DNA of 52,339 nt from Brumimicrobium mesophilum. GTDB lineage: Bacteria > Bacteroidota > Bacteroidia > Flavobacteriales_D > Crocinitomicaceae. Shown here piece by piece: positions 50,501 through 52,339 of this stretch. The position numbers and the translations under genes are program-made. A model generated the notes under the pieces. It saw only the letters and a list, made by a program, of their open reading frames with translations, searched no databases and was not told where the DNA came from. The first letter of the stretch is position 1, and every line of letters starts with the position of its first letter. The stretch is taken from NCBI RefSeq assembly GCF_003025005.1, contig NZ_PVSS01000020.1, positions 1 to 52,339 of the forward strand. Direction: 5' to 3'.

Positions 50501-52339
50501 TACAGCAACATGTGTATGGGATGTAACTGGAACACAACCGGTAGAACCAACAACAGCATGTCATGAAACAGCAACTTTCAATACAACGACATGTACTTGG
50601 GATATTACAGTTACAGATAATCAAGATCCTGTGATTGCGGGTTGTCCTGCAAACATTACACAGGTGAATGATCTTGGATTAAGTACAGCTGTAGTAACAT
50701 GGACAGCTCCAACAGCTACTGATAACTGTTCAGTAACATTAACGAGTAGCCATAATCCGGGTGATGTATTCCCATCTGGAACAACAACTGTTACTTATAC
50801 AGCAACAGATGGAGCAGGAAACGTAGTGACTTGTACTTTTGATGTAACAGTTTCAGATGATGAAGATCCTGTGATTGTAAATTGTCCAACTGACATAACA
50901 GAAACTATAACTGCAGGAAATTGTTCACAAACTGTAACATGGACAGCTCCAACAGCAACAGATAATACACCTGGTGTAACTTTAACAAGTACGCATAACC
51001 CAGGAGATGCTTTCCCAATTGGAACAACAACTGTTACTTATACTGCAACAGATGTTGATGGAAATACAGCAATTTGTACTTTCGATGTTGTAATCTTGCC
51101 ACCAGCACAACCAACATTAGCTTGTTATGAAACAGCAACGTTTAATACTACAACGTGTGTTTGGGATGTTACTGGAACACAACCAGCACAACCAACATTA
51201 GCATGTTATGAAACAGCAACGTTCAACACAACAACATGTGTATGGGATGTAACTGGAACACAACCCGTAAAACCAACATTAGCATGTTATGAAACAGCAA
51301 CGTTTAATACAACAACTTGTTCTTGGGATGTAACTGGAGCACAACCAGTACAACCAACATTAGCATGTTACGAAACGGCAACGTTTAATACAGCAACATG
51401 TGTATGGGATGTAACTGGAACACAACCGGTAGAACCAACAACAGCATGTCATGAAACAGCAACTTTCAATACAACGACATGTACTTGGGATATTACAGTT
51501 ACAGATAACCAAGATCCTGTGATTGTAGGTTGTCCAGCTAATATTACTCAAGTAAATGATGCCGGAGTAAGTACAGCGGTTGTAACATGGACAGCACCAA
51601 CAGCAACAGACAACTGTTCAGTAACCTTAACTAGTAGTCATAATCCAGGAGATGTATTCCCATCTGGAACAACAACTGTTACTTATACAGCAACAGATGG
51701 AGCAGGAAACGTAGTGACTTGTACTTTTGATGTAACAGTTTCAGATGATGAAGATCCTGTGATTGTAAATTGTCCAACTGACATAACAGAAACTATAACT
51801 GCAGGAAATTGTTCACAAACTGTAACATGGACAGCTCCAACAGCAACAGATAATACACCTGGTGTAACTTTAACAAGTACGCATAACCCAGGAGATGCTT
51901 TCCCAATTGGAACAACAACTGTTACTTATACTGCAACAGATGTTGATGGAAATACAGCAATTTGTACTTTCGATGTTGTAATCTTGCCACCAGCACAACC
52001 AACATTAGCATGTTACGAAACAGCAACGTTTAATACAACAACATGTGTTTGGGATGTTACTGGAACACAACCAGCACAACCAACATTAGCATGTTACGAA
52101 ACGGCAACGTTCAATACTACAACATGTGTTTGGGATGTAACAGGAACACAACCGGCAGAACCAACAACAGCATGTCATGAAACAGCAACTTTCAATACAA
52201 CGACATGTACTTGGGATATTACAGTTACAGATAATCAAGATCCTGTGATCGCGGGTTGTCCTGCAAACATTACACAGGTGAATGATCCTGGAGTAAATAC
52301 AGCTGTAGTAACATGGATAGCACCGACAGCAACAGATAA
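47541..52339 (+). CDS. Giant secreted repeat protein, 3' end outside the window (at least 1599 codons)
   Basis: The ATG at 47541 opens a signal peptide (MKKSIFLLALLFSVFTVSAQ) and the frame stays open to the last base; the terminal TAA of the window is out of frame. Domains in order are: an N-terminal region with an Ig-like domain (about 170-240); a choice-of-anchor-A domain (about 356-683, from ACSGNMFDLIEQG through EGRLAIEGDLTVAPGTYTVG to LGGFEFHNFCFNGG); a DUF11 domain (about 685-801, DLSMDKTVSNTTPAVNDIVT); another Ig-like segment; then from residue 894 short 27-residue repeats alternating with HYR domains. It follows the 2271-aa adhesin by 80 nt with no terminator, so they may form one operon. 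A C-terminal sorting domain would be expected beyond the window. Family knowledge suggests adhesion or matrix function; this is inference. Confidence 0.85.
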   Translation, partial: MKKSIFLLALLFSVFTVSAQSVSLPSSSISPAPLDLFENNGTGIATFTFGESSGLPVPAESFPGIANVRIIVGLQYIELTGADINGVTGTILNYFTPSYDVATNNLIFTQNGVIPGFTGLTANFPITVTQNSTSAQKYNGFNANISATGGNTNAQGNTAVFTFTDGCINPNTPIVSVSAATISSAALVTVTNYDAGLTYTSNPAGLTVGPGGVVTGGTDGVDYTITASNSGTTCSATSLSFTFDDDIQLPDPVLFEAQIAQVCENNDATTLYATAVGAPSGQWEVYNTTTSSVIGGPFNNGVYIEINSVAITQNIQIRDVTTSATLADFVNISGGGSDFITADDGSSDASCLQERACSGNMFDLIEQGYAGSFLNTTNEDGILGDFSLAGPHNGSFNAVVFGNFSSDGTGDTEGRLAIEGDLTVAPGTYTVGGGAPSSTGGLNAPMGWDNLIVGGNMDYTTGGVRGNILFNNNVGANLPGFIGIGSASGVYRNISPDINWSGAKSLFENLSTDNNPSNISNSCQGAVAGTITDYGGGSFDLDANNSASVVYFDLSTFTLPSFPSFNFINIGNAESIIILYPSNSGTVSFTGGSISIEGTAPASPYSGAALGFIEKTLWNFYDATTFNFSSYAIFGSVLAPFTTSATLSGGQLNGQAILSGNVNQLGGFEFHNFCFNGGAENCDVADLSMDKTVSNTTPAVNDIVTFTLTVTNLGGDDATNVNIEDVVPAGYSNITNISNSGVLSGNTISWTGFNVNTITPLVLTFDVTVDAPTGALEEYKNTATITDSDQYDSNPNNNEDDATITTPCVAPLTPVVTVTSEDCTEDASNKVTNYDNALTYTSTPSGLTVGSGGIITGGTTGTDYTITANNGTVGCSSTSASFTYDGDLQITVPQPTLACYETATFNTTTCVWDVTGTQPAQPTLACYETATFNTTTCVWDVTGTQPAQPTLACYETATFNTTTCVWDVTGAQPVQPTLACYETATFNTATCVWDVTGTQPVEPTTACHETATFNTTTCTWDITVTDNQDPVIAGCPANITQVNDLGLSTAVVTWTAPTATDNCSVTLTSSHNPGDVFPSGTTTVTYTATDGAGNVVTCTFDVTVSDDEDPVIVNCPTDITETITAGNCSQTVTWTAPTATDNTPGVTLTSTHNPGDAFPIGTTTVTYTATDVDGNTAICTFDVVILPPAQPTLACYETATFNTTTCVWDVTGTQPAQPTLACYETATFNTTTCVWDVTGTQPVKPTLACYETATFNTTTCSWDVTGAQPVQPTLACYETATFNTATCVWDVTGTQPVEPTTACHETATFNTTTCTWDITVTDNQDPVIVGCPANITQVNDAGVSTAVVTWTAPTATDNCSVTLTSSHNPGDVFPSGTTTVTYTATDGAGNVVTCTFDVTVSDDEDPVIVNCPTDITETITAGNCSQTVTWTAPTATDNTPGVTLTSTHNPGDAFPIGTTTVTYTATDVDGNTAICTFDVVILPPAQPTLACYETATFNTTTCVWDVTGTQPAQPTLACYETATFNTTTCVWDVTGTQPAEPTTACHETATFNTTTCTWDITVTDNQDPVIAGCPANITQVNDPGVNTAVVTWIAPTATD
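50763..51121 (+). repeat. 359-bp identical segment, copy 1
   Basis: Compared base by base by eye, these 359 bp are identical to 51651-52009. They cover the end of the first HYR domain, the whole second HYR domain and the first bases of the next 81-bp repeat. Flanking sequence of the same units does differ. Confidence 0.9.
51651..52009 (+). repeat. 359-bp identical segment, copy 2
   Basis: This is the partner of 50763-51121 at a distance of 888 bp, with no difference found by eye. Identity at synonymous sites means recent duplication or gene conversion. It is also a site where short-read assembly could collapse or expand copies. Confidence 0.9.

Larger units (their letters stand above)
50220..52339 (+). 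repeat. 888-bp higher-order repeat of 81-bp repeats plus HYR domains
   Basis: The unit starts at 50220, 51108 and 51996, a period of exactly 888 bp (296 codons). Each unit begins with 81-bp repeats coding for QPTLACYETATFNTTTC then VWDVTGTQPA. There are five in unit 1 (50220, 50301, 50382, 50463, 50544), five in unit 2 (51108, 51189, 51270, 51351, 51432) and three in unit 3 (51996, 52077, 52158). Two HYR-type domains follow in units 1 and 2 (DPVIAGCPANITQ and DPVIVNCPTDITE). The window ends inside the first HYR domain of unit 3. All periods are multiples of three. Confidence 0.95.

Noticed and set aside
52337-52339. A TAA at the very end of the window that looks like the stop of the last gene
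   Set aside because: It is not in the frame opened at 47541; the last full codon is GAT at 52335-52337, so the gene continues outside the window.
1-52339. tRNA or rRNA genes, CRISPR arrays, insertion sequences and prophage genes
   Set aside because: I looked for T-loop-like GGTTCGAATCC strings, regular short direct repeats in non-coding DNA and transposase or integrase motifs in the translations, and found none. The only regular repeats are coding.

Overview
The window looks like chromosome of a member of the Bacteroidota, most likely order Flavobacteriales. A Crocinitomicaceae or Fluviicola-type organism is possible, but I cannot fix the genus. The reasons are: AT-rich DNA; promoters with the Bacteroidota -7 motif TAnnTTTG, two of them with a correctly spaced TTG -33 element; lipoboxes of the form SC near residue 18-25; a bacterial geranylgeranylglyceryl phosphate synthase; beta-barrel and SprB-repeat surface proteins; and a GldN-like domain typical of the type IX secretion and gliding machinery. 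I found no tRNA, rRNA, CRISPR array, integrase, transposase or other mobile element.

Layout. 1-6.9 kb: a conserved hypothetical gene, a beta-barrel protein, a small membrane protein, the DNA polymerase III delta' subunit, a secreted Ala/Lys/Glu-rich coiled-coil protein, and a ChaN-like haem-binding protein next to an LD-carboxypeptidase. 6.9-9.7 kb: hemA-hemC-hemD on the minus strand, covering tetrapyrrole synthesis from glutamyl-tRNA to uroporphyrinogen III. 9.9-12.6 kb: a small membrane-anchored protein, a SulP anion transporter and a beta-carbonic anhydrase, probably a bicarbonate-supply unit. 12.7-15.3 kb: small hypothetical genes and two beta-barrel paralogues with a relic of a third between them. 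15.5-20.1 kb: a fatty-acid and phospholipid operon, yceD-rpmF-plsX-fabH-accB-accC. 20.4-23.4 kb: an overlapping set of a phosphopantetheinyl transferase, GGGP synthase and a membrane protein.

23.5-40 kb is an accessory-looking region of mostly single genes: a Cys-cluster protein; a membrane protein with an HMA-like fold followed by a lipoprotein-anchored truncated globin; small envelope proteins (YtxH and a C-tail-anchored protein); a broken gene; a fusion of SUMF1 (GldJ/GldK-like), MORN-like and GldN-like segments; a VIT-family transporter; a broken VOC gene; two FAD enzymes; an ALDH7-type dehydrogenase; DoxX, GNAT and TonB-domain proteins.

40.6-52.3 kb is a surface-adhesin locus. A 2271-residue secreted protein carries seven Cys-terminated repeats of about 180 residues that I cannot assign to a named family, then SprB-like repeats and a duplicated 292-residue cadherin/Ig-like block. 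It is followed 80 bp later by a second giant gene that runs off the window. That gene has a choice-of-anchor-A domain, a DUF11 domain and an 888-bp higher-order repeat made of 81-bp repeats plus two HYR domains.

The observations I consider least ordinary are the SUMF1-MORN-GldN fusion, the lipoprotein globin with an altered haem pocket, and the repeat architecture of the two adhesins. All assignments come from reading the sequence; no database search was run.
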